A stretch of DNA of 64,000 bases from Arthrobacter alpinus (GCF_900105965.1 NZ_FNTV01000001.1:434001-498000); one strand, 5' to 3'. Shown: positions 54,114 through 63,729, counted from the first letter of the stretch. Numbers and translations: made by a program. The notes: a model not told the origin generated them from the sequence alone.

Positions 54114-56273
54114 CTAGTCCCGCCGCGCTGACGTTCGACGGCGGATCATGACCGTCAGGGCGATGGCCACCAAAAGGGCGCCGATGATGGCCAGGATGGG
54201 TGCTGGCGATGAGACGGCCCCCGCGGGCGTTACTGCCGAAACACCGGAATACAGGTCTTGAGAGCCATCTGCAACTTGGCTGTTGCCTGCGGCCAGCGCG
54301 TCTGCCCCGTCAGCCATGAGGCTGGCCCCCGTTGCCAAAGCCGAGGAACCGTCGGCAATCTTCGAGTTTCCGTCTGCAAGTGCCGTGTTGCCGGAAGCAA
54401 GTTTTTGGGCTCCGTCGGCCAGTGCCTTGCTGCCAGCCAGCAATCCGGAGCCGGCCTGGTCCGGGGTCCCCGCGACGCCCTCAGTGAGAGCCTGCGTGCC
54501 GACGGCCAACTTTTCCGTGCCTGTCTCCAAGTTCCTGGTTGCATACAGCAGGCCGGGACGTTCGGGATCGCCGGGCGTGCCGTCCATGCCGTAGACCAGC
54601 AGTTGGGTCCCGGCGGTGAGCTTTTCGGTGCCGGCCGAGAGCTTTGAGCTGCCATCGGCCAGTTCGGCAGTACCGTCGATTAGCCCCTTCTTGCCAGCGG
54701 ATCCGCTCAGGCCGGCTGCGATTTGACCGGTTCCGGTGGAGAGCTTGCCGGTGCCAGCGGAAAGAGCGCTTGATCCGGCTGCCAGAGACTGCACGGCCTT
54801 GAGCAGACCAGGCTGAGATGAATCACTGGGCACCCCATGAATGCCCACCATCAGTTGCTGGGTCCCCGCATGCAGTGCCGTGGCACCTTCGGAGAGTTGC
54901 TGGGTTCCGTTGGAAAGTTCGACGGCGCCTGCCGCAAGCTTTTGGGTGCCGGCAACAAGCCCGGGATGGGTGGCATCGTTGGGCACACCGTTGAGCCCTG
55001 CAGAGAGTTGGGTTGTTCCAGCGGCAAGCTGTTGGGCTCCGGCCGATAGTTGCTGGGCACCTGACACAAGACCCGGATTGCCGGGATCGGTGCTGTTGAG
55101 TTTTTGGCCCAACACGCCAAAGCCGGCCTTGAGTTGCTGGCCTCCGGCAGCTAGATCGGAGCTTCCCGCGGCAGCCTGCTGGGCGCCCGCGTCCAAGGCC
55201 GCCAGCTTGTCCAGCATCGCGCCGACAGGCGTCAACGGGTTGGCCTTGGAGAAGGCCAGCAGCTGTGACATTCCCTCGCTGAGGGCGGCGATGCCCTCGG
55301 CCGGAGCTCCTGCGGCGGAACCGTGACCGGCCAATTGCGTTGCACCTGCGGATAATTGGTTCACGCCATCCGCCAGATTTTGAGGGTCTGCACCGGTGGA
55401 GGAGGCCGTGAGGCCGGCGGAGAGCTGTGAGACACCGGCGGCCAATCCCTTGGCGCCCGTGCTCACCTGCTGGGCTCCGGTGTTTGCCTGTGTAGCCCCG
55501 GCGCCGAGGGCTGCCGCGCCGGCTGAGGCAACGGCTGCCCCGGCACTCAACTGTTGCGCACCGGAGTTAAGTTTGGCGGCGCCCACCACTGCAGCGCCGA
55601 CACCCTTGTCCACTGCCCCGATGCCAGGTGCCAGCTTTGTTGTCACACCGTCGGCCACGGATGCAGCGCCGGAGGAAAGTGCCTTGGATCCTGCGAACAA
55701 TTCCTGGGCGCCGGTGTTGGCCGCAAACACGCCCGGGGCGAGTTGATTTTTGACGCCGTCCGCGATGGTCCAGGCTCCGGTAAACAGATCCGAGCCGCCC
55801 GTTGCCAGTTGGTTGGCGCCGTCGTCAACCGAATAGACACCGGGAGCGAGCTTGTTGCGAACGTCGGCCGCGGTTTTGGCTGCTCCGGCGGACAATGCCT
55901 GCGCGCCCTCATTGGCCCCAGCCAGTCCCGGCAAAAGCTTTTCTTCAACACCCTCGCTGAGCGCCATTGCTCCGCTGGAGAGTTTTCCGGCACCAACGCT
56001 GGCATCGGCGGCGCCTTCCGCCGCTGTGGCCGCGCCCTTGGACAACGCGGCCGCGCCCTGGTCCAGATCGGTGGCTCCCTGTTGGAGCTTGTTCGCTCCA
56101 GCAGAGGTGAGCTTTGAGCCATCGCTGAGTTGTGAGGCGCCCGTGGCAATCTTTGTTGTGGTCAAGGCGAAGAACACAATCAGTCCCAAGACCAGCAGTC
56201 CAAGAACAACATGGGCAATGTAGTGGTTTCTGACGGTCCTGTGCAACGGCGCGCCTGTGGTGCTGCGGGTCAT
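54114..56273 (-). CDS. Heptad-repeat (XXXLXXG) membrane protein, YhgE-like
   Basis: A 719-aa protein with an N-terminal membrane helix (about 17-40), roughly 640 residues built almost wholly of seven-residue units of the form x-x-x-L-x-x-G (examples: GAQQLSAG, GTEKLTAG) and a C-terminal helix (about 685-707) followed by RRR. Such repeats occur in YhgE/Pip-like and MmpL-associated surface proteins and are expected to form long extracellular helical rods between two membrane anchors. The units are interrupted at regular distances by Pro-Gly loops (see findings). Composition is rich in Ala, Gly, Ser and Thr. ATG at 56273 with GAGGAA six bases upstream is preferred to the longer frame. Function unknown. 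Confidence 0.83.
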   Translation of the reverse strand: MTRSTTGAPLHRTVRNHYIAHVVLGLLVLGLIVFFALTTTKIATGASQLSDGSKLTSAGANKLQQGATDLDQGAAALSKGAATAAEGAADASVGAGKLSSGAMALSEGVEEKLLPGLAGANEGAQALSAGAAKTAADVRNKLAPGVYSVDDGANQLATGGSDLFTGAWTIADGVKNQLAPGVFAANTGAQELFAGSKALSSGAASVADGVTTKLAPGIGAVDKGVGAAVVGAAKLNSGAQQLSAGAAVASAGAAALGAGATQANTGAQQVSTGAKGLAAGVSQLSAGLTASSTGADPQNLADGVNQLSAGATQLAGHGSAAGAPAEGIAALSEGMSQLLAFSKANPLTPVGAMLDKLAALDAGAQQAAAGSSDLAAGGQQLKAGFGVLGQKLNSTDPGNPGLVSGAQQLSAGAQQLAAGTTQLSAGLNGVPNDATHPGLVAGTQKLAAGAVELSNGTQQLSEGATALHAGTQQLMVGIHGVPSDSSQPGLLKAVQSLAAGSSALSAGTGKLSTGTGQIAAGLSGSAGKKGLIDGTAELADGSSKLSAGTEKLTAGTQLLVYGMDGTPGDPERPGLLYATRNLETGTEKLAVGTQALTEGVAGTPDQAGSGLLAGSKALADGAQKLASGNTALADGNSKIADGSSALATGASLMADGADALAAGNSQVADGSQDLYSGVSAVTPAGAVSSPAPILAIIGALLVAIALTVMIRRRTSARRD

Positions 56274-56459
56274 GGGCAGTTCCTCACGAAAGTTGGAAGA
56301 ATGTGATGTAGCTAACAACTTAAGCTACTGCCGAGTAACATACAGGAGGGGGTGGCGCTTAAGTCAACCGTTATATAAACGTGACCTCAAGTGCGGGTGA
56401 AAATGATTGTGGCGAGCGTCGGTTTGTGAGCGTCCCGGCCGGGCGCCAATGAAGGGGCG

Positions 56460-56945
56460 TTATTCGGCCAGGATCGCGTCGATCTGTCCCATGGCCTCGC
56501 GCATTCCCTCTTCCATGCCCATCTCCAGCATCTTGCCCATCTGCTCTTCACTTTCAAAGACGGTCGACACGGTCATGCGCGTGGTGATGCCAAAGTCCTC
56601 CAGTGTGACAGTTACGCGGGCCGCACCCATCTCGGTCATGGGGCGCCCGTTTTCATCGGCAAAACCGTCGTCGAACTCCAGCAGGTGGGGCCCGGCGACG
56701 GAGGTGAAGTGCCACCAGCCGCGGGGCTTTTCGCCGTCGGGGCCGGTCATGAAGTAGGAAACCTTCCCGCCCCGCTTGAAGTCGAAATGTTCAAAGGTGG
56801 CCGGCCAGGTGGGCGGGCCCCACCAGCGCTCCAGCTGGCGCGGATCCTCCCAGATCTGCCAGACCCGTTCGACGTGGGCGTCGAACTTGGCCTCGATAGT
56901 GAGGCTCAGCTCTTCGGGATTCTTGGTGGAATTAACAACAGTCAT
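56460..56945 (-). CDS. SRPBCC (AHSA1-like) domain protein
   Basis: A 161-aa START/Bet v1-like protein of the AHSA1 family. Key segments are AHVERVWQIWEDPRQLERWWGPPTWP near the start and the late helix MGKMLEMGMEEGMREAMGQIDAILAE. Such genes are often paired with an ArsR regulator in a two-gene operon, as here (14-base gap). Ligand unknown. Confidence 0.88.
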   Translation of the reverse strand: MTVVNSTKNPEELSLTIEAKFDAHVERVWQIWEDPRQLERWWGPPTWPATFEHFDFKRGGKVSYFMTGPDGEKPRGWWHFTSVAGPHLLEFDDGFADENGRPMTEMGAARVTVTLEDFGITTRMTVSTVFESEEQMGKMLEMGMEEGMREAMGQIDAILAE

Positions 56946-56959
56946 GGCGATGCCTTTCG

Positions 56960-57292
56960 TTATCCTTCTGCCAGGATGTCGGCGATCCGCACGGCGCGTT
57001 GCCGCCAGAGCGCCTCATATTCGTCGAGCAGTTGGCGGGCCCTCTGCAGTCCGTCGTGATTGGCATTCACCATCTGCTCCCTTCCGCGCTTTTCCTTGGT
57101 GACGAGGGAGGCGCGTTCCAGCACGGCCACATGCTTCTGGACCGCCGCGAAACTCATGGCGTAGAGGGTGGCGAGACCCGACACCGAGAACGGTTCGGAA
57201 CTCACCCGGCGGACTATGTCCCGCCGGGTTGCATCCGAGAGCGCCTGGAACAGGCGGTCGACGGTTTCTTCGCTGAGCTGATCTACAACCAT
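56960..57292 (-). CDS. ArsR-family regulator
   Basis: A 110-aa winged-helix protein (TVDRLFQALSDATRRDIVRRVSSEPFSVSGLATLYAMSFAAVQKHVAVLERASLVTKEKRGREQMV). No metal-binding Cys pair (ELCVCDL) is present, so it is not a classic arsenic sensor. Short regulators of this kind commonly pair with SRPBCC proteins. The ATG at 57292 lies inside a palindrome that probably is its own operator. A longer frame to 57436 is not conserved. Confidence 0.87.
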   Translation of the reverse strand: MVVDQLSEETVDRLFQALSDATRRDIVRRVSSEPFSVSGLATLYAMSFAAVQKHVAVLERASLVTKEKRGREQMVNANHDGLQRARQLLDEYEALWRQRAVRIADILAEG

Positions 57293-57303
57293 TTGGTTGT
57301 AGA
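57282..57303. promoter_or_regulatory. Palindrome over the ArsR start codon, candidate autoregulatory operator
   Basis: Perfect 10-bp arms TCTACAACCA (57282-57291) and TGGTTGTAGA (57294-57303) separated by TT. The ArsR start codon is at 57290-57292. Position and symmetry fit an operator for a dimeric ArsR protein. Confidence 0.7.
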
Positions 57304-57468
57304 ATACGCCCGGCCAAAATGTGCTGTCAAGGGGTTCGTGAAGATTGCTCACGGACCCCGCGGCGGGCCGATCCGGCGTCGACTGCGGGAGAGATGCCGC
57401 TGCACAATGCCACTGCACAACGCCGCTGCACAACAAGGAATCCGCGGGGCGGCTAAACTGGAATCATC

Positions 57469-58968
57469 ATGACTACTGCAGCCCAAATCCCCACTGTCAC
57501 CGCTGAAACCCCTGTCCGGGTGCGTTTTTGCCCGTCGCCCACCGGAACGCCCCACGTTGGGCTGATCCGCACGGCCCTCTTTAACTGGGCCTACGCCCGC
57601 CACACCGGCGGCAAGTTGATTTTCCGCATCGAGGACACCGATGCCAAGCGTGACAGCGAGGAGAGCTACCTGCAGCTTCTGGATGCGCTGAAGTGGCTCG
57701 GCATCACCTGGGATGAGGGTGTTGAGGCGGGTGGCCCGCATGAGCCGTACCGTCAGTCGCAGCGAGGCGAGATCTACAAGGACGTCATTGCCAAGCTGGT
57801 TGCCGGCGGACATGCCTATGAGTCCTATTCCACACCCGAAGAGGTGGAGGATCGTCACAAGGCGGCCGGCCGTGACGTTAAGCTTGGATACGACAACTTT
57901 GATCGTGACCTCACCCCCGAGCAGATTGCTGCTTTCAAGGCCGAGGGTCGTTCGCCTGCTTTGCGCTTGCGCATGCCCGATGATGACATCACGTTCAACG
58001 ACTTGGTCCGGGGCGAGATCACCTTTAAGGCAGGATCAGTCCCGGACTACGCAATTGTCCGTCCCAACGGCGCTCCGTTGTACACGCTGGTAAACCCCGT
58101 CGACGATGCCCTCATGGGCGTCACCCACGTGCTGCGCGGCGAGGACCTGCTGTCATCCACCCCGCGCCAGGTTGCCCTGTACAACGCGCTGTACGCCGTC
58201 GGCGTTGCCGAGTACATGCCGCTGTTTGGTCACCTGCCCTATGTCATGGGTGCCGGAAACAAGAAGCTCTCCAAGCGTGATCCGGAGTCCAGCCTGTTCC
58301 TCCACCGTGACCGCGGCTTCATCCCCGAGGGACTGTTGAACTACCTGTCCCTGCTGGGCTGGTCGCTCTCCGCCGACGAGGACATCTTCACCGTTGACCA
58401 GCTCGTGGAGAACTTTGACGTTCACGACGTCTTGGGAAACCCGGCTCGCTTCGACATCAAGAAGGCCGAGGCCATCAACGGCACTCACGTGCGCATGCTT
58501 GAGGCCACCGATTTCCGCAACCGTCTGGTCCCGTACCTGCAGGCTGCCGGGCTGGTGGGGGAGACCCTGAGTGATCGTGAGAGCGAGATCCTCACCGAGG
58601 CTGCGCCACTAGTCCAGGAACGCATCACCCTGCTGGGTGAGGCGCCGGAGATGATTGCCTTCCTGTTCAAGGCCGACGACGCCGTTGACGTCGCCGAGGA
58701 TGCGCTCAAGGGCATGCCCGAGAACCTGAGTGAGGTCCTGGAAGCCGCCCTGGCGGCTCTGGAATCACTGCAGGCTTGGGATGCCGAGTCCATCCAGGTG
58801 GCGCTGAAGAGCGCCCTGGTGGAGGGGCTGGGCATCAAGCCGCGCTTCGCCTTCGGCCCGGTGCGTACTGCAGTATCCGGCCGCAAGGTCTCTCCGCCGC
58901 TCTTTGAATCCATGGTGATTCTGGGCAAGGAGTCCTCGCTCACCCGCCTGCGCGCGTTCAAGGGTTAA
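57469..58968 (+). CDS. gltX: Glutamyl-tRNA synthetase
   Basis: Charges tRNA-Glu (and, in many actinobacteria, tRNA-Gln for later amidation). The 499-aa protein has the class I signature in [23 protein letters not shown] (residues about 20-44) and the KMSKS-like KKLSKRD (about 265-271). The end of the protein is the anticodon-binding helical domain. TAAACT lies nine bases before the ATG. Followed by a HAD gene and the tRNA-Gln and tRNA-Glu genes it serves. Confidence 0.95.
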   Translation: MTTAAQIPTVTAETPVRVRFCPSPTGTPHVGLIRTALFNWAYARHTGGKLIFRIEDTDAKRDSEESYLQLLDALKWLGITWDEGVEAGGPHEPYRQSQRGEIYKDVIAKLVAGGHAYESYSTPEEVEDRHKAAGRDVKLGYDNFDRDLTPEQIAAFKAEGRSPALRLRMPDDDITFNDLVRGEITFKAGSVPDYAIVRPNGAPLYTLVNPVDDALMGVTHVLRGEDLLSSTPRQVALYNALYAVGVAEYMPLFGHLPYVMGAGNKKLSKRDPESSLFLHRDRGFIPEGLLNYLSLLGWSLSADEDIFTVDQLVENFDVHDVLGNPARFDIKKAEAINGTHVRMLEATDFRNRLVPYLQAAGLVGETLSDRESEILTEAAPLVQERITLLGEAPEMIAFLFKADDAVDVAEDALKGMPENLSEVLEAALAALESLQAWDAESIQVALKSALVEGLGIKPRFAFGPVRTAVSGRKVSPPLFESMVILGKESSLTRLRAFKG

Positions 58969-58973
58969 GCACC

Positions 58974-59726
58974 TTGACGCTGAGCACTTCACACAACACC
59001 GCTGAGTCTGCCCCTTTTGAGGGGCAGATCAGCGGTGTTTTGTTTGATATCGATGAAACCCTCGTGGATCTCGTAGCGGCCATGAAGGATGCCATGGTGT
59101 TTGCTTCGGCCAGCCTGTTGCCGGACTTTACAGCTGCGCAGTGGGAGGATTTCTCGGCGCTCTACATGGCGGATCCGCACAACTATTACGACCGTTACGT
59201 AGCCGGCGAGTTTACCTTTGCCCAGCAGCGCGGCCTGCGGGCCCGCCTGGTCTTTGAACGGCTGGATGTGGCCTTTGACGCCACGGCAGAGGAGCGATGG
59301 ATCAGCGACTTTGAGCTGGCACAGCCCAAGTCCATCCGAGCTTTTGCGGACGCCGCGCCACTCCTGGACGTGCTCGACGCCGCTGGCATCCCCTACGGTG
59401 CCGTGAGCAACAACGTCCACGACTACCAGCGAGCCAAGCTGGATACTGCCGGGCTTTCCCGCATCGGCGTCCTCGTGGGCATTGACACTGTTGGTGTGGC
59501 CAAACCCGATCCGGCGATCTTTCATGAAGGCTGCCGCCAGCTGGGGACGGTGCCGGCCGAGACCGTGTACGTGGGGGACAACTACCTGGTTGACGGGGTG
59601 GGTTCCGTTGCGGCGGGGCTGCAGGGTGTCTGGTTGAACAGGGTAGGCGACGTCCCGGCGTCGGACGTTGAAGGTGTGCCCGCCGTTGCCACCCTGGCGG
59701 GCCTTGCCGCGTTGCTGGGGTTGTAG
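58974..59726 (+). CDS. HAD-family hydrolase
   Basis: A predicted phosphatase of 250 aa. HAD motif I is VLFDIDETLVDL, motif II VSNN, motif III/IV KPDPAIF ... YVGDNYLVDGVGSVAAGLQGVWLNR. A helical cap lies between motifs I and II. TTG start five bases after the gltX stop; there is no nearby ATG. Substrate unknown; physical linkage to gltX is common in relatives. Confidence 0.85.
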   Translation: MTLSTSHNTAESAPFEGQISGVLFDIDETLVDLVAAMKDAMVFASASLLPDFTAAQWEDFSALYMADPHNYYDRYVAGEFTFAQQRGLRARLVFERLDVAFDATAEERWISDFELAQPKSIRAFADAAPLLDVLDAAGIPYGAVSNNVHDYQRAKLDTAGLSRIGVLVGIDTVGVAKPDPAIFHEGCRQLGTVPAETVYVGDNYLVDGVGSVAAGLQGVWLNRVGDVPASDVEGVPAVATLAGLAALLGL

Positions 59727-59893
59727 CTTGAAGGGTTAGCCGGCCCTGAAAGCCGGGTGTGACGCACGACGCAGTCAAAAAGGGCATTCTCGTTTTGGTG
59801 TTCTGCAAACTCTCGGGTATAGTTTTATCCCGGCGCGAGAGCCGCTGAAAGACCGGGGAAACCCGCGGATTTCAAGCTAAAAAGCGCAGCCAT

Positions 59894-59965
59894 TGGGATA
59901 TGGTGTAATTGGCAACACATCGGTTTCTGGTACCGACATTCTAGGTTCGAGTCCTGGTATCCCAG
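59894..59965 (+). tRNA. tRNA-Gln (anticodon CTG)
   Basis: Acceptor TGGGATA/TATCCCA with G discriminator. Anticodon stem TCGGT/ACCGA closes loop TTCTGGT, giving anticodon CTG for CAG glutamine codons. CCA is not encoded. Lies just downstream of gltX/HAD. Confidence 0.95.
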
Positions 59966-60055
59966 CGCTTGCAAAAGCCGCCTTTCATTTGGCGTGTGAA
60001 GCAAACATCAAGTACTATTCTTGATGTTCGTTGAGCAATAAATGAATGTAACTAG

Positions 60056-60128
60056 GGCCCCATCGTATAGCGGCCTAGTACGCTGCCCTCTCACGGCGGT
60101 AACGCGGGTTCGAATCCCGCTGGGGTCA
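60056..60128 (+). tRNA. tRNA-Glu (anticodon CTC)
   Basis: Acceptor GGCCCCA/TGGGGTC (one G-T) with A discriminator. Anticodon stem CTGCC/GGCGG closes loop CTCTCAC, giving CTC for GAG glutamate codons. CCA is not encoded. Confidence 0.95.
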
Positions 60129-60135
60129 CAAAATG

Positions 60136-60175
60136 AAGGTCGGGAAGCTGAAAAGCTTCCCGACCTTTTGTTTTC
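60136..60175 (+). terminator. Intrinsic terminator after tRNA-Glu
   Basis: AAGGTCGGGAAGCT (60136-60149) pairs perfectly with AGCTTCCCGACCTT (60154-60167) over a GAAA loop, followed by TTTGTTTT. Confidence 0.9.
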
Positions 60176-60289
60176 CCCTCCAACGCTCGCTCAGATCAGG
60201 GGCGTTTCGGCCCGACGCTCGCTCGGCCGTTGGCAAGCTGTGCCGGCCCTTGAATCGCCCAAACTCACAAATAGTGCGCTCCAATACCA

Positions 60290-60316
60290 TTGACAGTTGC
60301 GTTGAACTGGCATGAT
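60290..60316 (+). promoter_or_regulatory. Candidate promoter of the dynamin-like GTPase operon
   Basis: TTGACA (60290-60295) is a perfect -35, and CATGAT (60311-60316) is a near match to -10, with a short 15-base spacer. The hexamer ends six bases before the GTG at 60323, which fits a leaderless start. The spacer length lowers confidence. Confidence 0.4.
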
Positions 60317-60322
60317 GAAGCT

Positions 60323-62116
60323 GTGAACCCCTCCGAATCGAGTCCTTCAAGCGACAACGGCGCCGCTGCCTTGGTACAAGAGGCAGCCGTTGGATTGCTG
60401 GAGAATGTGCGCACGGAACTTGCTGCACTGGACCTTCCGCTTGCGCTGCCGGGTGTGGAAGCTGCCCGGTCACAGGCCGCGTCAGCGCTTGGCCAGCTGG
60501 ACGATTACATCCTGCCCAGGTGGCGCAGCCTCGAAGCGCCCCTGCTGGCCGTGGTGGGCGGTTCCACGGGCGCCGGCAAGTCAACGCTCGTCAACGCCCT
60601 GGTGGGCCGCCCTGTGACGCGTTCCGGTGCCATCCGGCCCACCACCCGACAGCCCATCTTGTTGCACAACCCCCAGGATGCCCCGTGGTTCACTTCCACG
60701 CGGGTGCTGCCTACCTTGCATCGTGTCCAAGGTGAACTGGTCAAGGGCAATACGCCGGCTTCACGGGCTGGCGTGGCTCCCGACGCCAGCGCCATGACGT
60801 CCCTGGTGCTCGTGGCTGATACGGCTGTGCCCACCGGCATCGCCCTCCTTGACGCTCCTGACGTTGACTCCATCTCCGATGACAACCGCCAACTGGCAGG
60901 GCAGTTGCTCGCTGCCGCCGATCTGTGGCTATTTGTCACCACTGCCAATCGGTATGCAGACGCCGTGCCGTGGAAGCTCCTGCTGGATGCTGCCTCCCGC
61001 GACATCACCGTTGCGGTGATTCTGGACCGGGTCCCACAGGGTGCTGAGCAGGAGGTCGCCGCCGACCTGCAGGAGATGCTGACCCGTGAAGGATTGTCCG
61101 GGGCACAACTCTTTGTTATCCCCGAGATGCCCCTCGACGAGCTTGGCATGCTGCCCGTGGCAACAGTGGCGCCCATCAATGCATGGCTGGCCAATATCAG
61201 CCAAGACGCCGCCGGTCGGGCCGAGATTGTCCGCCGCACGCTCAATGGCACGGTCCGTTCGCTGTCCGGCAAGGTTGAGATGCTCTCCGAGGCGGTTCAA
61301 GCCCAGCACGACGCCGGAGAACAGCTGGCGCAGGACGTTCAGGCTGCCTTCGCCGACGCCGCAACGCGCATCACCAAGGCCACGAGCGATGGGACCCTGC
61401 TTCGAGGGGAGGTCTTGGCCCGGTGGCAGGATTTTGTGGGTACAGGGGAATTCTTCCGAGCCCTGGAAAGCGGCATTGGGCGCGTTAGGGACAGAATTGG
61501 TGCCTTCTTTAGAGGTCAACCGCCGCCCGCCGTCAAGGTGGAAGTGGCCATTGAAACTGGACTGCAAGCGGTGATTATTGACCAGGGCGGCCGTGCGTGC
61601 GAGGACGCTGATCAACGGTGGCGGGCAGATCCTGCCGGGCGCCAGCTCCTGGGCATGGACGATCTTTCCGCCGTCAGCCCTGAATTCCCGGCCGAGGTTG
61701 CTGCCGAGATTCGGGCCTGGCAGGGCGAGGTCATGGCGCTCATTCGTGCCGAAGGCGCAGCCAAGCGTTCCCAGGCCCGGTGGCTCTCCTTCGGGGTCAA
61801 CGGTCTGGGCGTGATCTTGATGATTGTGGTCTTTTCCTTCACCGGGGGATTGACCGGGGCCGAGGTGGGGATCGCAGGCGGTACCGCCGTCGTAGGTCAA
61901 AAGTTATTGGAAGCCATCTTCGGTGAGGACGCCGTGCGCCGCCTGGCCCAGCAGGCGAAAACGGCCCTCGATGTCCGCTGCACCAGCCTGCTGGAAAGCC
62001 AACAGCGGCGCTTTTTGGACCGGGTGGGGTCCATGGGCGGAGGCACGCTGGTCCAGCGTCTGGACTCGCTCGCCGGGCAATTGGCCGATCTTGGCGGCAA
62101 GGAGCCACGCACATGA
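60323..62116 (+). CDS. Dynamin-like GTPase, first of a pair
   Basis: A 597-aa GTP-binding protein. The P-loop is GGSTGAGKST (residues 79-88), followed by a switch region PTTRQPILLHNP, and DAPDVDS as the G3 motif. The NKxD specificity motif is not clear; ILDRVP occurs at the expected place. The C-terminal half has coiled-coil segments, a membrane-like stretch (LGVILMIVVFSFTGGLTGAEVGIAGGTAVV, about 490-520) and ends in helices. GTG at 60323 chosen; TTG at 60290 lies in the promoter. Overlaps the second GTPase gene by 4 bases. Bacterial dynamin-like proteins remodel membranes, as the DynA/DynB pair does in Streptomyces division septa; a similar role is inference. Confidence 0.8.
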   Translation: MNPSESSPSSDNGAAALVQEAAVGLLENVRTELAALDLPLALPGVEAARSQAASALGQLDDYILPRWRSLEAPLLAVVGGSTGAGKSTLVNALVGRPVTRSGAIRPTTRQPILLHNPQDAPWFTSTRVLPTLHRVQGELVKGNTPASRAGVAPDASAMTSLVLVADTAVPTGIALLDAPDVDSISDDNRQLAGQLLAAADLWLFVTTANRYADAVPWKLLLDAASRDITVAVILDRVPQGAEQEVAADLQEMLTREGLSGAQLFVIPEMPLDELGMLPVATVAPINAWLANISQDAAGRAEIVRRTLNGTVRSLSGKVEMLSEAVQAQHDAGEQLAQDVQAAFADAATRITKATSDGTLLRGEVLARWQDFVGTGEFFRALESGIGRVRDRIGAFFRGQPPPAVKVEVAIETGLQAVIIDQGGRACEDADQRWRADPAGRQLLGMDDLSAVSPEFPAEVAAEIRAWQGEVMALIRAEGAAKRSQARWLSFGVNGLGVILMIVVFSFTGGLTGAEVGIAGGTAVVGQKLLEAIFGEDAVRRLAQQAKTALDVRCTSLLESQQRRFLDRVGSMGGGTLVQRLDSLAGQLADLGGKEPRT

Positions 62117-63729
62117 GCCGGTACCGTCAGGCACGCGCCGAATCGACCCTGGAGCGTCAGCTTGCCGCGCTCGACGACGCCCGCGAACTGGGTGAGGGGC
62201 GGCTCGACGACGCTGTGCTTGCCGAGGTTTACGGCGTGCTGGAGCGGGCAACATCCCGCCGGTCGCTCAGCGCCGATCACACAGTTGTTGGCTTCTTTGG
62301 TGCTACAGGAAGCGGTAAATCGTCCCTCTTCAACGCGGTTTCCGGATCTGACACGGCACGTGTGGCTGTCCGTCGTCCTACGACCAGCGAGCCGCTCGCC
62401 ATGGTGTGGGGCCCTGCTGGCAGCGCACCGCTGTTGGACTGGCTTGAAGTTGCCGATCGCCGAGATGGCACACCCGTGCCAGGGCTGACGGACGACGGCG
62501 GCGGGCTGGTTCTGCTTGATCTGCCCGATTTCGATTCAATCCAGTTGAGCAACCGCCGCACGGTGGAACGCTTGGCGGGGCAGGTGGACGTCCTGGTGTG
62601 GGTTGTTGACCCTCAAAAGTACGCAGATGCGGCCGTTCACAACGATTTCATCCGCCCCTTTTCGACCCATGCGGCCGTGACGCTGGTGGTGTTGAACCAA
62701 GTGGACAAGCTCGCTCCCTCCGAAGTGAAGCCCGTCCTGGAATCCCTGGAGTCAATTCTGGACCGTGACGGGCTGGGCAATGTTGCCGTTTCCGGTGTTT
62801 CGGCCGTGACGGGCCAAGGTATCCCCGAGCTTAGGCGACGGATTGCCGCCGTCGTCAAGGCCAAGGCCGCTAAATCTGCTCGCTTGGCTGCCGATGTTTC
62901 CGTGGCCGCTCAACGTTTGGCGGAGGCCTCTGGCGAGGGTGAAGCGGCGGGCGTTCACCAGCAAGAGCGCAAGGCACTGGCGGCCGCCCTGGCCGGTGCC
63001 GTCCACGTTGAAACCGTTGTCTCTGCGGTTCGTTCCTCATACAGACTCGACGCTACAAAGCAGACTGGCTGGCCTGTGACGCGCTGGCTTTCTCGCTTCC
63101 GCAAGGATCCTTTGCGCCGCCTGAGCCTGCGCCGTGAGGGAACTGCGGAGGTCAACAGGACCTCCATGCCGCCTGCCGGTGCTGCAGAGCTGGCCCAAAT
63201 TGACTCGTCTGTACGGGATTTTGCCGATGCGGCCAGCGACGGTTCCTCCGGTCCATGGCGGGCCTCCATCCGGGCGGCGGCACGCAACAATCGAGAACGG
63301 CTGCCGGACGCGCTCGATCAGGCCGTGTCCGGCACCGACCTGAAGGCCAACACCCGGGCATGGTGGTGGCCAGTATTTGCTGTGATCCAGTGGGTGGCGC
63401 TACTCGTGGCCGTGGGCGGGCTCCTGTGGCTCGGCGCGTTGGCCGCCCTGGGGTACTTCCAGATGCCCGTGCCCGAGGCACCCAAGGTGGAAGACTGGCC
63501 CGTCCCCACGCTCATGGTGATTGCCGGGGTGGTATTGGGAATTTTCCTTGCCATCACCAGCAAGTTCCTTGCCATGGCAGGAGCCGGAGGCCGCGCAGCT
63601 CAGGCCCGACGGCGTTTGCGCGAAAGCGTCACAGAGGTGGCCGAGGATCTGGTGGTGACTCCCGTGGAAGCTGAGATTGCTCAGCACCGTGCGTTCCAGG
63701 AAGCCCTCGAGGGAGCTCGCGCCCGCTAA
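62113..63729 (+). CDS. Dynamin-like/Era-like GTPase with C-terminal membrane anchor, second of a pair
   Basis: A 538-aa protein with P-loop GATGSGKSS (63-71), G2 region RRPTTSEPLAMVW, G3 DLPDFDS and a complete G4 NQVDK (195-199). Residues 230-410 are helical. Two membrane helices follow (about 417-445 and 466-490) and then a charged C-terminal helix. ATGA overlap with the first GTPase indicates a two-gene operon and likely heteromeric action. Better conserved GTP motifs than its partner. Cellular role unknown. Confidence 0.82.
   Translation: MSRYRQARAESTLERQLAALDDARELGEGRLDDAVLAEVYGVLERATSRRSLSADHTVVGFFGATGSGKSSLFNAVSGSDTARVAVRRPTTSEPLAMVWGPAGSAPLLDWLEVADRRDGTPVPGLTDDGGGLVLLDLPDFDSIQLSNRRTVERLAGQVDVLVWVVDPQKYADAAVHNDFIRPFSTHAAVTLVVLNQVDKLAPSEVKPVLESLESILDRDGLGNVAVSGVSAVTGQGIPELRRRIAAVVKAKAAKSARLAADVSVAAQRLAEASGEGEAAGVHQQERKALAAALAGAVHVETVVSAVRSSYRLDATKQTGWPVTRWLSRFRKDPLRRLSLRREGTAEVNRTSMPPAGAAELAQIDSSVRDFADAASDGSSGPWRASIRAAARNNRERLPDALDQAVSGTDLKANTRAWWWPVFAVIQWVALLVAVGGLLWLGALAALGYFQMPVPEAPKVEDWPVPTLMVIAGVVLGIFLAITSKFLAMAGAGGRAAQARRRLRESVTEVAEDLVVTPVEAEIAQHRAFQEALEGARAR

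Noticed and set aside
54114..56273. Tandem DNA repeat (satellite) instead of a gene
   Set aside because: The repeat is at protein level (seven residues) with varied codons, one open frame, signal/membrane helices at both ends and a ribosome-binding site.
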